Shown: in pieces, positions 18,751 to 27,098 of the stretch
Numbering within the stretch: the stretch's first letter is position 1
Layout: every line of letters starts with the position of its first letter
NCBI GenBank assembly: GCA_944387425.1
Contig: CALXEV010000017.1
Coordinates: 1 to 36,693, forward strand
Reading direction: 5' to 3'
From: an uncultured Clostridia bacterium
Lineage (GTDB): Bacteria > Bacillota > Clostridia > TANB77 > CAG-508
Length of the DNA: 36,693 bases
Made by a program: the position numbers and the translations under genes
Notes under the pieces: model-generated
What the model was told of the DNA's origin: nothing
Seen by the model: only the letters and a program-made list of their open reading frames with translations
Database searches by the model: none

Positions 18751-18851
18751 TTACCCCCACTCCTACATATAAACTTGCATAATTATATTATTCGACGAAT
18801 TTTACATAATTCCCTCTTTTTTTGAGAAATTTATTATAAATTTTTATATAA

Positions 18852-18881
18852 AAAGTAGGCTAGCAATTGCTAACCTACTTT
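18852..18881 (-). terminator. Terminator of the small orphan gene at 18890
   Basis: AAAGTAGG (18852-18859) pairs with CCTACTTT (18874-18881), with an inner self-complementary TAGCAATTGCTA extending the stem. On the minus strand it is followed by T-rich sequence and lies just past the stop. Confidence 0.8.
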
Positions 18882-18889
18882 GCACAGCC

Positions 18890-19261
18890 TTAGAGGCTCA
18901 ATATCTTGACCTCTAATTCTTTAAGTTTTTCTTCATACATTTTATCCCATTCAGGTTCTTTTTCAGGACCAAAAGGAATTTTCAAAACAAGAGGACTTCC
19001 ATCTGCAGAATATACATCTACATGAATTGGAACATTCATATCAGGAACAATTTTACGAGCTTTTTCCAAGCATTCACACAAATCCTCAAATTTAAGAAGC
19101 TTCTTTTCCTCAAACTCCGCTTCAATAGAAACTTTAAGTGCGTCATCATCACTACTTCTTACATACTTTTCTAAGAGTACATTAGGATAGCACTCTCGAA
19201 GCATGTAACCTGTCGGACACTGATTAATGCCAATGAAAACAACCTTACCAAATTTGCTCAT
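18890..19261 (-). CDS. Hypothetical protein, 123 aa, atypical composition
   Basis: I do not recognise this protein. It is small, acidic and soluble, with no membrane segment. It opens MSKFGKVVFIGINQCPTGY, has three Cys (CPTG, RECYP, DLCECLE), a stretch IHVDVYSADGSPLVLKIPFG, and a helical C-terminus rich in Glu and Lys. Codon use differs from its neighbours: CGA and CGT arginine codons and G/C-ending codons appear, whereas surrounding genes use almost only AGA and A/T-ending codons. It has its own promoter, a strong AAGGAGG Shine-Dalgarno, and its own terminator, so it is a self-contained cassette between dnaG and adhE. A repeat element lies beyond its promoter. This makes it a candidate for recent acquisition, or for a highly expressed gene with a special codon bias. 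Confidence 0.75.
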   Translation of the reverse strand: MSKFGKVVFIGINQCPTGYMLRECYPNVLLEKYVRSSDDDALKVSIEAEFEEKKLLKFEDLCECLEKARKIVPDMNVPIHVDVYSADGSPLVLKIPFGPEKEPEWDKMYEEKLKELEVKILSL

Positions 19262-19319
19262 GATGCTACCTCCTTGATGACTGTGTTGATTTCGACAAAA
19301 TACTTGCGTATTCTAATTG

Positions 19320-19348
19320 ATTTTATCACTTTAATGTTTTAACGTCAA
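19320..19348 (-). promoter_or_regulatory. Promoter of the orphan gene at 18890-19261
   Basis: On the minus strand TTGACG (19343-19348), 17 bp and TAAAAT (19320-19325) are near consensus. The leader to the ATG is about 50 nt. Confidence 0.78.
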
Positions 19349-19375
19349 TTCTTTTAAAAATTTTTTAACAAAAAA

Positions 19376-19425
19376 GAACCGGCACCAAATGCCAAAATCG
19401 TAATTTGGCAAAAGGGAACCGGCAC
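19376..19425. repeat. Composite palindromic repeat downstream of adhE
   Basis: GAACCGGCAC occurs twice as a direct repeat exactly 40 nt apart (19376-19385, 19416-19425). Between them TGCCAAA (19390-19396) and TTTGGCA (19404-19410) form an inverted repeat. The TGCCA and AAGG elements recall the 26-nt repeat but the GC core differs. It lies six bases past the adhE stop and may terminate or protect that transcript. Confidence 0.7.
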
Positions 19426-19431
19426 AATTTG

Positions 19432-22032
19432 TTATTTTCCATAGAAACTGTCAAGTAGCATTTGTTTAATTTCAGAAACAAGTGGTACTCTTGGGTTAGC
19501 TGTTGTACATTGATCCTCAAAAGCTCTGTCTGCTAATAAATCCACCTTAGCTAAAAATTCTGCTTCATCAATTCCTGCTTCTTTGAAAGATTTTGGAATA
19601 TTTAATTGTTTATTCATATTTTTAATTTCTTCTATTAAAGAATTTACACCTTCTTCAACAGTATCAGCTTTTAATCCAATTTTCTTAGCCATTTCTGCAT
19701 ATTTTTTATCAGCAATATAATATTCATATTTTGGCCAAGATACAAATTTTGTAGGTTTTGTTGCATTATATCTTACTACATAAGGAAGTAATATTGCATT
19801 TATTCTTCCATGTGGTAAATGGAATTCTGCACCTATTTTATGTGCCATTGAATGGCATACGCCTAAAAACGCATTTGTAAATGCCATACCTGCTATTGTA
19901 CTTGCATTATGCATTTTTTCTCTAGCAATTTTATTATCTCCATGTTCATATGCTTCTCTTAAATATTTATATACTAATTCAACAGCTTTTTCTGCTAAAC
20001 CATCTGTATAATCAGATGCCATAACAGAAACATATGCTTCTAACGCATGTGTTAATACATCCATTCCTGTATCTGCTGTAATTGATTTTGGCAAGCTCAT
20101 TACTAAGTCTGGGTCAATTATTGCAACATCAGGAGTTAACTCATAATCTGCTAATGGGTATTTTTTATTTTTTACTTTATCTGTTATTACAGCAAATGAT
20201 GTTACTTCTGAACCAGTTCCAGAAGTAGTTGGTATTGCTACCATTTTAGCTTTTGAGCCCATTTTAGGAAATTTGTAAGTACGTTTACGTATATCCATGA
20301 ATTTTAATTTTAAGCCTTCTGGGTCTGCATCAGGGTTCTCATAGAATAGCCACATTCCTTTTGCAGCATCTATTGGACTTCCTCCTCCTAATGCAATTAT
20401 TACATCAGGTTTGAATAAATCCATAGCTTCTAATCCTTTATTAATTGTTTCAAATGATGGATCTGATTCTACTTCACTAAATATTTCGCAATGTACATGA
20501 TTTTTTCTTTTTCTTAAATGATATAAAATCTTATCTACATATCCTAATTTTCTCATTCCTTCATCTGTTACTATAAATGCTCTTTCTATATTTGGCATTT
20601 TTTCTAAGTATGCTATTGAACCTGCCTCAAAATATATTTTTTCTGGAACTTTAAACCATTGCATATTAACTCTCCTTTTCGCAACTCTTTTTATATTTAT
20701 TAAGTTTACACTTGATACATTTGCTGTTGTTGAGTTTCCTCCAAATGAACCACATCCAAGTGTTAAAGATGGCATATTTGTATTATATATGTCTCCTATT
20801 GCACCATGTGTTGATGGAGAATTTACAATAATTCTTCCAGCTTTCATTCTGGCTGAAAATTCTTGTATTGTTTCAGTATTTTCTGAATGAATTACAGCTG
20901 AATGTCCTAATCCACCAAATTCTAATAATCTTTCAGCTTTATCAATTCCTTCTTTTTTATCTTTTACAATGTAATATGTTAATACTGGACTTAATTTTTC
21001 TTTAGAGAATGGGTATTCTTCTCCAATTCCTTCTTCATATACTACTAAAACTTTAGTATTTTCAGGGACTTCAAATCCTGCATCTTTTGCTATACGTGCT
21101 GGACTTTGTCCTGGAACATGTGATTTTAATTTATGTCCTTTTGTTTCATCAAACATACTATTTTTTAATTTTTCTTTTTCTTCTTCATTTACAAAATAGC
21201 AACCTGCATTTTTCATTAATTCTTCAAATTTATCATGTATTTCTTCATCAACTAAAACAGCCTGTTCTGAAGCACAAATCATTCCATTGTCAAATGATTT
21301 TGACATTACTAAGTCATTTACAGATGTTTCTAGTTTTGCAGTTTTATCAATATAACATGGTACATTTCCTGGTCCAACTCCTAAAGCTGGTTTTCCACAT
21401 GAATATGCTGATTTTACCATTCCTGTTCCACCTGTTGCTAATATTAAGTTTACATCTGGGTGATTCATTAACATTCTTGTAGCTAATATTGATGGTTCTT
21501 CTATCCATAATATACAATTTTCTGGTGCTCCTGCTTTTATTGCTGCATCTCTCATTATTGTTGCTGCTGCTACACTACATTTTTGTGCAGATGGATGAAA
21601 ACCAAATACTATTACATTTCTTGTTTTTGCTGATATAATTGATTTAAACATTGTTGTTGATGTAGGGTTTGTTACTGGTGTTACTCCTGCTATTATTCCT
21701 ACTGGTTCTGCAATTTCTTCATATCCTTCTTCTTCGTTTTCATCTATTACTCCAACTGTTTTTTCATATTTTATACTATGATATACATATTCTGTTGCAA
21801 ACATGTTTTTTGTTATTTTGTCTTCATAAATTCCTCTTCCTGTTTCTTCAACTGCCATTTTTGCTAATTCCATATGATGTTCTAGACCTGCCATTGACAT
21901 TGCTTTTGTAATGTTATCAATAGTTTCTTGGTCTAGTTTTAAATATTCTTGAGAAGCTTTTCTTGCTTTTTCCATTAAGTCATCTATCATTTTCTTTACT
22001 TTTGCTTCTTCTTCGGGATTTTGATTTTCCAT
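19432..22032 (-). CDS. adhE: Bifunctional acetaldehyde-CoA / alcohol dehydrogenase AdhE
   Basis: AdhE reduces acetyl-CoA to acetaldehyde and then to ethanol with NADH, regenerating NAD+ in fermentation; the family forms filaments called spirosomes. The chosen start, ATG at 22030-22032, gives 866 residues. An in-frame ATG at 22105-22107 is only three bases past the -10 box, so it should not be transcribed; an ATG at 22041 directly abuts the Shine-Dalgarno. The N-terminal aldehyde dehydrogenase half has the catalytic Cys253 in [14 protein letters not shown] and the glycine motif [14 protein letters not shown]. The C-terminal iron-dependent half starts near [17 protein letters not shown], with [11 protein letters not shown] for NADH, and [16 protein letters not shown] and [18 protein letters not shown] for iron binding. 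It is monocistronic. Confidence 0.96.
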   Translation of the reverse strand: MENQNPEEEAKVKKMIDDLMEKARKASQEYLKLDQETIDNITKAMSMAGLEHHMELAKMAVEETGRGIYEDKITKNMFATEYVYHSIKYEKTVGVIDENEEEGYEEIAEPVGIIAGVTPVTNPTSTTMFKSIISAKTRNVIVFGFHPSAQKCSVAAATIMRDAAIKAGAPENCILWIEEPSILATRMLMNHPDVNLILATGGTGMVKSAYSCGKPALGVGPGNVPCYIDKTAKLETSVNDLVMSKSFDNGMICASEQAVLVDEEIHDKFEELMKNAGCYFVNEEEKEKLKNSMFDETKGHKLKSHVPGQSPARIAKDAGFEVPENTKVLVVYEEGIGEEYPFSKEKLSPVLTYYIVKDKKEGIDKAERLLEFGGLGHSAVIHSENTETIQEFSARMKAGRIIVNSPSTHGAIGDIYNTNMPSLTLGCGSFGGNSTTANVSSVNLINIKRVAKRRVNMQWFKVPEKIYFEAGSIAYLEKMPNIERAFIVTDEGMRKLGYVDKILYHLRKRKNHVHCEIFSEVESDPSFETINKGLEAMDLFKPDVIIALGGGSPIDAAKGMWLFYENPDADPEGLKLKFMDIRKRTYKFPKMGSKAKMVAIPTTSGTGSEVTSFAVITDKVKNKKYPLADYELTPDVAIIDPDLVMSLPKSITADTGMDVLTHALEAYVSVMASDYTDGLAEKAVELVYKYLREAYEHGDNKIAREKMHNASTIAGMAFTNAFLGVCHSMAHKIGAEFHLPHGRINAILLPYVVRYNATKPTKFVSWPKYEYYIADKKYAEMAKKIGLKADTVEEGVNSLIEEIKNMNKQLNIPKSFKEAGIDEAEFLAKVDLLADRAFEDQCTTANPRVPLVSEIKQMLLDSFYGK

Positions 22033-22049
22033 TTTCTCCATTCCTTTCC

Positions 22050-22091
22050 TAGCACTGGGGCTGTTTTTATCTTGTGTTTTTCTTAGTGCTA
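22050..22091 (-). promoter_or_regulatory. Stem-loop in adhE leader touching the ribosome binding site
   Basis: On the minus strand TAGCACT (22085-22091) can pair with AGTGCTA (22050-22056) in seven perfect pairs. The second arm ends at the first base of AGGAAAGGA, the adhE Shine-Dalgarno (22042-22050). The loop is 28 nt, so stability is uncertain. Confidence 0.4.
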
Positions 22092-22110
22092 TCTCTATTT
22101 TATCCATTAC

Positions 22111-22138
22111 ATTATATATTATGAAATATTTTTGTCAA
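22111..22138 (-). promoter_or_regulatory. adhE promoter
   Basis: On the minus strand a perfect TTGACA (22133-22138) and TATAAT (22111-22116) are 16 bp apart. The predicted start of transcription near 22104 leaves a leader of about 70 nt. Confidence 0.88.
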
Positions 22139-22169
22139 GTTATTTTAATATTAATTGTAAAATCATTTA

Positions 22170-24110
22170 TTATACTATCTCAAAATCTATTCTTCTTAAT
22201 AATTTATTAGCATCTATAACTCTAATTTTAACTTTATCTCCTATTTTATATACTTTGTGTGAATTTTCTCCAATAGCCTCTCTTCTTTCCTCATTATATA
22301 TAAAATACTCATCACCAAGTTTCTCGTATCTTATTAATCCCTCAACAGTATTATCTAACTCAACAAATATTCCAAAGTTCGTTACAGATGAAACAATTCC
22401 ATCATATTCTTCTCCAATTTTATCTTCCATAAATTCTGCCTTTTTAATGTCTATTGCTTCTCTTTCTACTTTTGTTGCAGTTCTTTCTCGTTCAGAACAA
22501 TTTTCTGCTCTTTTCTCTGCTCTTTTTTCATATTTTTTAATCCAAAAATCATTAACCATATAATTTGTTTCAATATATTTTGAAATTATTCTGTGTATAA
22601 ATAAATCTGGATATCTTCTAATAGGTGATGTAAAATGACAATAATATTTACTTGCAATTCCAAAATGTCCTTTATTTTCTGCTTCATATTTTGCAACTCT
22701 AAGCGTTCTTAAAATAATATTTGATACTACTTTTTCTTCAGGTTTTCCTTTTACATCTTCTAGAATTTTTGCAAATTCATTTGGATAAATAATATCTTCT
22801 TTTGATATTTTTATTTTATATCCAAAATTAAATAATACTTTATTTAACTCTTTAACTTTATCTAAAGCTGGTGCTTCGTGATTTCTATATATAAATGGTG
22901 CTTGTAGCCAATAGAATTTTTCAGCAACCGTTTCATTTGCCGCTAGCATGAATTGCTCTATTATTTCATTCGAAAAATATGTTTCGTATTTCTTTACATC
23001 TATTGCAAATCCGTTTTCATCAAGTATGATTTTACTTTCTGGAATATCTAAATTTAAATAGCCATTTTCGTTCCTTTTTGCCTTTAAAATGTTTGCAAGT
23101 TCTGCCATTAATTCGAAATCTTTAATATATTTCTCATACCTTGTTAAAACTTCTTTATCAGACTTGTCCAATATTTTTTGCACATCTGTATAAGACATTC
23201 TTTCAGTTACATTTATAACTGCTTTATATATATCTGAATTTACTATTTTAGCTTTTGGAGTAATTTCCATAGAACATGAAAGTGTATACCTATCTTCACC
23301 TGCATTTAAGCTACAAATTCCATTTGAAAGTTCTCTTGGAAGCATAGGAATAACTCTTCCTAACATATAAATACTTGTTCCTCTTAAATATGCTTCTTTA
23401 TCTAATTCGGTCTTTTCTCTTACATAATGACTAACATCTGCAATATGAACATCTAGTTTGTAATTTCCATTAGCTAACTTTTCTACATGAATTGCATCAT
23501 CTAAATCTTTTGCATCTTCTCCGTCTATTGTAAATATAATATCATTACGCAAGTCTTTTCTATTTTCCATGTCATTTGGATTTATTTTAGTTCCAAATGC
23601 TTTTGCTTCATTTACAACTTCTTCAGGGAATTTATATGGAAGTTCATATTGTTTTATTAATGATAGCATATCTACTCCAGCTTCATTGATTCCTCCAAGA
23701 ACTTCTATTATCTCTCCTTCGGCATTTTTGCCCTTTTCTGGATATTTAGTTATTTTAACTAAAACTTTGTGATTATTTCTAGCCTTTCCCCAATGTGATT
23801 TTGAAATAAATATATCTGTTCCAAAGTTTTTATCATCTGGTACTACAAATCCAAAATTTCTATTTTTTTGAAATGTGCCTACTACTGTATTTTTTTCGTG
23901 TCTAATTATTTTGATTATTTTTCCTTCTATTTTCTGATCTTCTGTTTTTTCTTGATTTGCTTTTATTTCAATTTGAACAGTATCTCCATTTAATGCATTT
24001 AAAGTATTTTCTTTAGATATATAAATCTCATCTTCTAATTCTTCTATTTTTACAAAACCAAATCCTTTTTGATTTTTTCTAAATGTTCCTATTTTAAATT
24101 CTTTTCTCAT
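22170..24110 (-). CDS. rnr: Ribonuclease R (VacB family 3'-5' exoribonuclease)
   Basis: RNase R degrades structured RNA processively from the 3' end and acts in rRNA quality control and mRNA decay, often with SmpB/tmRNA. The 646-residue protein is at the short end for the family, lacking a long basic tail. Two N-terminal cold-shock/OB domains show KGFGFVKIE (about 15-23) and RNFGFVVPDD (about 84-93). The RNB catalytic domain has the metal-binding aspartates in DGEDAKDLDDAIH (196-208) and HIADVSHYV, followed by RVIPMLPRELSNGICSLN. HFTSPIRRYPDLFIHR lies later in the same domain. The C-terminal S1 domain (about 565-640) has GIVSSVTNFGIFVELDNT. ATG at 24110 has AAGGAGGG. It follows secG, with a strong hairpin in between. 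Confidence 0.95.
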   Translation of the reverse strand: MRKEFKIGTFRKNQKGFGFVKIEELEDEIYISKENTLNALNGDTVQIEIKANQEKTEDQKIEGKIIKIIRHEKNTVVGTFQKNRNFGFVVPDDKNFGTDIFISKSHWGKARNNHKVLVKITKYPEKGKNAEGEIIEVLGGINEAGVDMLSLIKQYELPYKFPEEVVNEAKAFGTKINPNDMENRKDLRNDIIFTIDGEDAKDLDDAIHVEKLANGNYKLDVHIADVSHYVREKTELDKEAYLRGTSIYMLGRVIPMLPRELSNGICSLNAGEDRYTLSCSMEITPKAKIVNSDIYKAVINVTERMSYTDVQKILDKSDKEVLTRYEKYIKDFELMAELANILKAKRNENGYLNLDIPESKIILDENGFAIDVKKYETYFSNEIIEQFMLAANETVAEKFYWLQAPFIYRNHEAPALDKVKELNKVLFNFGYKIKISKEDIIYPNEFAKILEDVKGKPEEKVVSNIILRTLRVAKYEAENKGHFGIASKYYCHFTSPIRRYPDLFIHRIISKYIETNYMVNDFWIKKYEKRAEKRAENCSERERTATKVEREAIDIKKAEFMEDKIGEEYDGIVSSVTNFGIFVELDNTVEGLIRYEKLGDEYFIYNEERREAIGENSHKVYKIGDKVKIRVIDANKLLRRIDFEIV

Positions 24111-24131
24111 ATACCCTCCTTAAAACTCAAA

Positions 24132-24158
24132 AAGGAACGGTTGGGTAAACCGCTCCTT
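24132..24158 (-). terminator. Strong terminator-like hairpin between secG and rnr
   Basis: Eleven pairs with one G-U: AAGGAGCGGTT (minus, 24148-24158) with AACCGTTCCTT (24132-24142), a 5-nt loop, and then five T. It begins 10 nt past the secG stop and leaves no room for a separate rnr promoter, so it is probably a partial terminator. Confidence 0.75.
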
Positions 24159-24167
24159 ACTAAATTA

Positions 24168-24416
24168 CTATGCTATATATATTATTGAAAGTGCAATTGT
24201 AACAATTACAAAAGCTATTCCCAATATTATGGTCCATTTTTTCTGTTTTCCTTCTTTTGTTCTTCCTTTATTTTTTTCAAAGAAATTATTTGAAGATGAA
24301 CCTGTTATTGTTGATGATAAACCTGCATCTTCTTTTGATGAAATCATTGCTAATATTGTAACGGCTATACATATTATTATATCTAATACTGTTAATATTA
24401 TTTTTGCTATTTGCAT
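24168..24416 (-). CDS. secG: Preprotein translocase subunit SecG
   Basis: SecG is the small accessory subunit of the SecYEG channel. The 82-residue protein has the expected two membrane helices (about residues 3-25 and 60-81). A Gly/Ser/Asn-rich loop (SSKEDAGLSSTITGSSSNNFF) joins them, with a basic segment before helix two. The loop sequence SKEDAGLSSTITG resembles the conserved SecG motif. The start ATG at 24416 follows TAGGAGG. secG-rnr is a common Firmicutes order, which supports the call. An extended -10 promoter lies directly upstream, so the secG-rnr unit is independent of the metallopeptidase-like gene before it. Confidence 0.88.
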   Translation of the reverse strand: MQIAKIILTVLDIIICIAVTILAMISSKEDAGLSSTITGSSSNNFFEKNKGRTKEGKQKKWTIILGIAFVIVTIALSIIYIA

Positions 24417-24465
24417 TTAGTATTCCTCCTAACGGTTTTCTTTATTCATTTTTATGTACCATGCT

Positions 24466-24494
24466 ATTTTACCACATATTGCCTAAAAAATCAA
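24466..24494 (-). promoter_or_regulatory. Promoter of secG-rnr
   Basis: On the minus strand TTGATT (24489-24494), a 17-bp spacer and extended TGGTAAAAT (-10 at 24466-24471). The -35 lies inside the end of the preceding gene (stop at 24483-24485). Confidence 0.72.
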
Positions 24495-25172
24495 TGCTAG
24501 AACATTAAAAAATACAACTTTTATCATAATATTTATGAACATTATGCAATTTGTACCTCTAATAGCTCCTTTGTTTAATTTTTCAAACCCCTCTTTTAGT
24601 TCTTTTCTATCTTTTTCTGTTCCTGTTTTTTGTTCATCAATGTACTCTTTTGTGATAAATTCAGCCTTAATCATTGCGTCATTTTCTAAAAATATTCTAA
24701 CCACATAATATATAAGCCCCATTATTAACAAAATATTTGAAAATAATAGTTCATTTGGTAATTTGTGAATTATAAGTAAAATACATATTATTAAGAAATA
24801 CAATAAATATATATTTGAAAATATGTAATTAAATATTAATAGTTTTCTGTCTTGAATAGTATGTAAACATTCATGTATTACTGTTTGAATTCTTGTAAAA
24901 CTATTATGTGTATTTCCAATTAATATTTTGTTTTGAATTGCTATATAATAAGTAGAATTAGAATTTTCATTTTCTTCTATTTTGACATTTTCATTTTTTA
25001 CTTGTTTTAAAATTGTTCTACAAATTTCAATGTTTTTAGGATATAAACTTGCTTTTTTGTTTAATTCTTCGTCTGTTGTAATTTTCTCCATTTCTTTCTT
25101 ATTGGTTTTCATTAGTGTTTCAATAATTAATATTGAAATTACTGAAATAATAATTATAATTATGGCTTCCAT
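24483..25172 (-). CDS. Putative membrane zinc metallopeptidase (HExxH)
   Basis: This 229-residue protein has an N-terminal membrane helix (residues 3-20) and a soluble stretch. A gluzincin-type zinc motif, HECLH (100-104, in QTVIHECLHTIQDR), follows. Two membrane helices lie at about 114-136 and 143-162, then LENDAMIKAEFITKEYI, whose Glu163 or Glu171 could be the third zinc ligand, and there is a last hydrophobic helix at about 207-228. The layout is like small membrane zinc peptidases such as the YugP family, but I cannot place it in one with confidence. Its substrate is unknown. ATG at 25172 lies 13 nt after the ylbF-like stop, so the two form an operon. The last bases carry the -35 element of secG. 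Confidence 0.65.
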   Translation of the reverse strand: MEAIIIIIISVISILIIETLMKTNKKEMEKITTDEELNKKASLYPKNIEICRTILKQVKNENVKIEENENSNSTYYIAIQNKILIGNTHNSFTRIQTVIHECLHTIQDRKLLIFNYIFSNIYLLYFLIICILLIIHKLPNELLFSNILLIMGLIYYVVRIFLENDAMIKAEFITKEYIDEQKTGTEKDRKELKEGFEKLNKGAIRGTNCIMFINIMIKVVFFNVLALIF

Positions 25173-25185
25173 AAAAATCTTCCTC

Positions 25186-25521
25186 TTATTTCATTACTTC
25201 TTGTACAGCTTCTCCAATGATTCTATTTACATCTGTTATCATAACATTAAATTTGATTTCTGCATCAAAAAATTTACTTGCTTCTTCATTTTGAATTAAT
25301 TCGCCATAAAGTTGTTGAACATGTTTCATTTTTTCTTCATCATCTTTTCCTGTTTGTAAAGCTATAACTTGTGCTTCATATCTTGCTTTTTCAAATTCAT
25401 CCATTTTTTGCTTTAATTCAGGTTTTGCTTTTATATTTTCCTTTGCTGTTTTATATGCCTTATATTCTTCAGATTGTTTAATTTCTTGAGCTAGTCTATT
25501 AGCTGTATCATATATTTCCAT
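25186..25521 (-). CDS. ylbF: YlbF/YmcA (Com_YlbF) family regulator-like protein
   Basis: A small all-helical soluble protein of 111 residues. In Bacillus, YlbF, YmcA and YaaT form a complex that affects RNase Y-dependent mRNA processing, sporulation and competence. Features visible here are the helical heptad-like pattern, YDTANRLAQEIKQSEEYKAY at the N-terminus, ENIKAKPELKQKMDEFEKAR in the middle, and FFDAEIKFNVMITDVNRIIG at the end, typical of the family. The start is ATG at 25519-25521: GGGAGG lies seven bases before it, while the in-frame ATG five codons upstream overlaps that Shine-Dalgarno. It precedes the membrane metallopeptidase-like gene. The choice between YlbF, YmcA and YheA-like members is not certain. 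Confidence 0.82.
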   Translation of the reverse strand: MEIYDTANRLAQEIKQSEEYKAYKTAKENIKAKPELKQKMDEFEKARYEAQVIALQTGKDDEEKMKHVQQLYGELIQNEEASKFFDAEIKFNVMITDVNRIIGEAVQEVMK

Positions 25522-25546
25522 TTTTATTCCTCCCATAATTCTTATA

Positions 25547-25591
25547 AGGACGAATTTAAAACTTCAATAATTGAAAATTTTAATTCGTCCT
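25547..25591. terminator. Long inverted repeat between glycosyltransferase and ylbF-like gene
   Basis: AGGACGAATT (25547-25556) pairs with AATTCGTCCT (25582-25591), and the A/T-rich interior can extend the stem around CAATAATTG. On the minus strand it follows the glycosyltransferase stop by 18 nt, but only a weak T-tract follows, so it may terminate or act as an operator for ylbF. Confidence 0.6.
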
Positions 25592-25609
25592 CTTTTGTTT
25601 TAATATAGT

Positions 25610-26902
25610 TTAAGCATATGCTTGACGTTTTTTGAAAGCTATTATATTTGATAATCCTTTTTCTGCCGTCTTTGCATTTTTTGTTTTTTGATTTTTTTCT
25701 TGTTCCATTTCTTTTCTTTGTTTTTCTGCCATTGTTTCACATATAGCTTTTTGATATGTGAAATGTGTATCTTGTGCAATTTTTGCCCAATTATAATCAT
25801 TTTTAACTTTTTGTTTTGCTTTTTTTACAATATTAGCACATAATTCTGGATTATATAATAGTTCTAATATAGAGTCTGCTATTGAATTTGGATTTCCACA
25901 ATAACTCTTCATTCCTGTTTCTCTATGTTCTACTATTTCTCCTAATCCGCCTGCATCTGATACTACTATTGGTCTTTCAGCAAGCATTCCTTCTAATGCT
26001 ACTATTCCAAATGGCTCATATGTGCTTGGAAACACTGAAATATCAGCAGCTTTGTACATTCTTTCTACATCTTTTCCATTCATGTATCCAGCAAAATATA
26101 CTTTATTTGATATACCTAAAGCATCTGCTTGTGCTCTTAATTCGTCTAACATTCCTCCTCTTCCTGCAATTACAAGTTTAGCATCATGATATCCTGCTAG
26201 TACTTTTGGCATTGCAGCAATTAGATGTTGTATACCTTTTTCATATACTAATCTTCCCATGAATAATATTATCTTTTCATTGTCCATTGCATATCTTCTT
26301 CTAAATGAGTAGTCTCTATCCATTCCAGTAAATTTGTTTAAGTTTACACCATTTGCTACTACATTTATTTTTTCAAATGGCAATCCAAATAATCTTTGTA
26401 ATTCACCTTTCATGAAGTTGCTGTTTACTATTACTTCTGTTGCTTCATATGTTAGCATCCATTCTGTATCATTAATATATCTTTGGGTTTCATCATGTAT
26501 TCCACTGTTTCTTCCAGCTTCTGTTGCATGTATTGTTGCTACTATTGGGATATTGTAAGAATTTTTTAATGTTTTTGCAGCATAAGCTACTAACCAATCA
26601 TGTGCATGTATTACATCAAATTGTCCTTGTTCTTGAATTATCTGATTTGCTTTTGCAACCATATTGAAATTTAATTGCATAACCCAATCTATTAAATTGT
26701 TTGGGTTTATCATGTAATTGTCTACTCTGTAAACTTTTACTCCTTTGTCATCTTCATAATAAGGTGTGTCACCATCTCTGTATGTTACTACTGTAACATC
26801 ATGACCATCTTTAATTAATCTATGTGATAGGTCATATACCACTCTAGATATTCCACCTACTACTCTTGGTGGATATTCCCATGTTAGCATCAATATTTTC
26901 AT
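25610..26902 (-). CDS. GT4-family glycosyltransferase (glycogen synthase-like)
   Basis: The 430-residue protein has the two-Rossmann GT-B fold. The N-terminal half opens with MLTWEYPPRVVGGISRVVYD, containing the Gly-rich acceptor loop, and has DVIHAHDWLVAYAAK and VATIHATEAGRN. The C-terminal half has the nucleotide-sugar site: LFMGRLVYEKGIQHLI, VIAGRGGMLDELR, and the family signature PSTYEPFGIVALEGMLAERP, in which the EPFG...E acids are catalytic or sugar-binding. The opening resembles GT4 glycogen-synthase-type enzymes, but a role in cell-surface glycan synthesis is equally possible. The C-terminal 35 residues are a basic tail (QRKEMEQEKNQKTKNAKTAE). ATG at 26902 follows AAGGGGT. It is monocistronic, with its own promoter. 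Confidence 0.9.
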   Translation of the reverse strand: MKILMLTWEYPPRVVGGISRVVYDLSHRLIKDGHDVTVVTYRDGDTPYYEDDKGVKVYRVDNYMINPNNLIDWVMQLNFNMVAKANQIIQEQGQFDVIHAHDWLVAYAAKTLKNSYNIPIVATIHATEAGRNSGIHDETQRYINDTEWMLTYEATEVIVNSNFMKGELQRLFGLPFEKINVVANGVNLNKFTGMDRDYSFRRRYAMDNEKIILFMGRLVYEKGIQHLIAAMPKVLAGYHDAKLVIAGRGGMLDELRAQADALGISNKVYFAGYMNGKDVERMYKAADISVFPSTYEPFGIVALEGMLAERPIVVSDAGGLGEIVEHRETGMKSYCGNPNSIADSILELLYNPELCANIVKKAKQKVKNDYNWAKIAQDTHFTYQKAICETMAEKQRKEMEQEKNQKTKNAKTAEKGLSNIIAFKKRQAYA

Positions 26903-26955
26903 TGACTTACCCCTTTCTTCTGTTCCATTTTCTTTCGTTTAGTCCTACTTATTCT

Positions 26956-26984
26956 ATTTTATACAAATTTTGACAAGATGTAAA
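26956..26984 (-). promoter_or_regulatory. Promoter of the glycosyltransferase gene
   Basis: On the minus strand TTTACA (26979-26984), 17 bp and TAAAAT (26956-26961). The leader is about 45 nt. An overlapping TTGTCA/TATAAA combination has wrong spacing. Confidence 0.68.
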
Positions 26985-27024
26985 TACATTTTTCAAAAAA
27001 ATCCAAAATTTTTTGTCAGAAGTT

Positions 27025-27050
27025 TGTCAGAGGGACGTACCTTTTTGGCA
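27025..27050 (-). repeat. 26-nt palindromic intergenic repeat, copy B
   Basis: On the minus strand it starts TGCCA, has AAGG and CGTCCC in the core and ends TGACA, with the same 26-nt length as the copies at 12190, 28207 and 28245. It lies directly after the T-tract of the terminator at 27050-27079. Confidence 0.82.
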
Positions 27051-27079
27051 AAAAAAATAGAGATGCTATAAACATCTCT
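27050..27079 (-). terminator. Terminator of the small gene at 27099
   Basis: On the minus strand AGAGATG (27073-27079) pairs with CATCTCT (27059-27065) around a 7-nt loop, followed by eight T that run into repeat copy B. Confidence 0.85.
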
Positions 27080-27098
27080 TAAAAATATTTTTAATATT

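Noticed and set aside
22033..22107. 25-codon N-terminal extension of AdhE from ATG at 22107
   Set aside because: That ATG lies three bases beyond the TATAAT box, upstream of or at the transcription start, and has no Shine-Dalgarno.
24132..24158. Fifth copy of the 26-nt repeat between secG and rnr
   Set aside because: It shares AAGGAACG but lacks TGCCA ends and CGTCCC; it is better read as a simple terminator hairpin.
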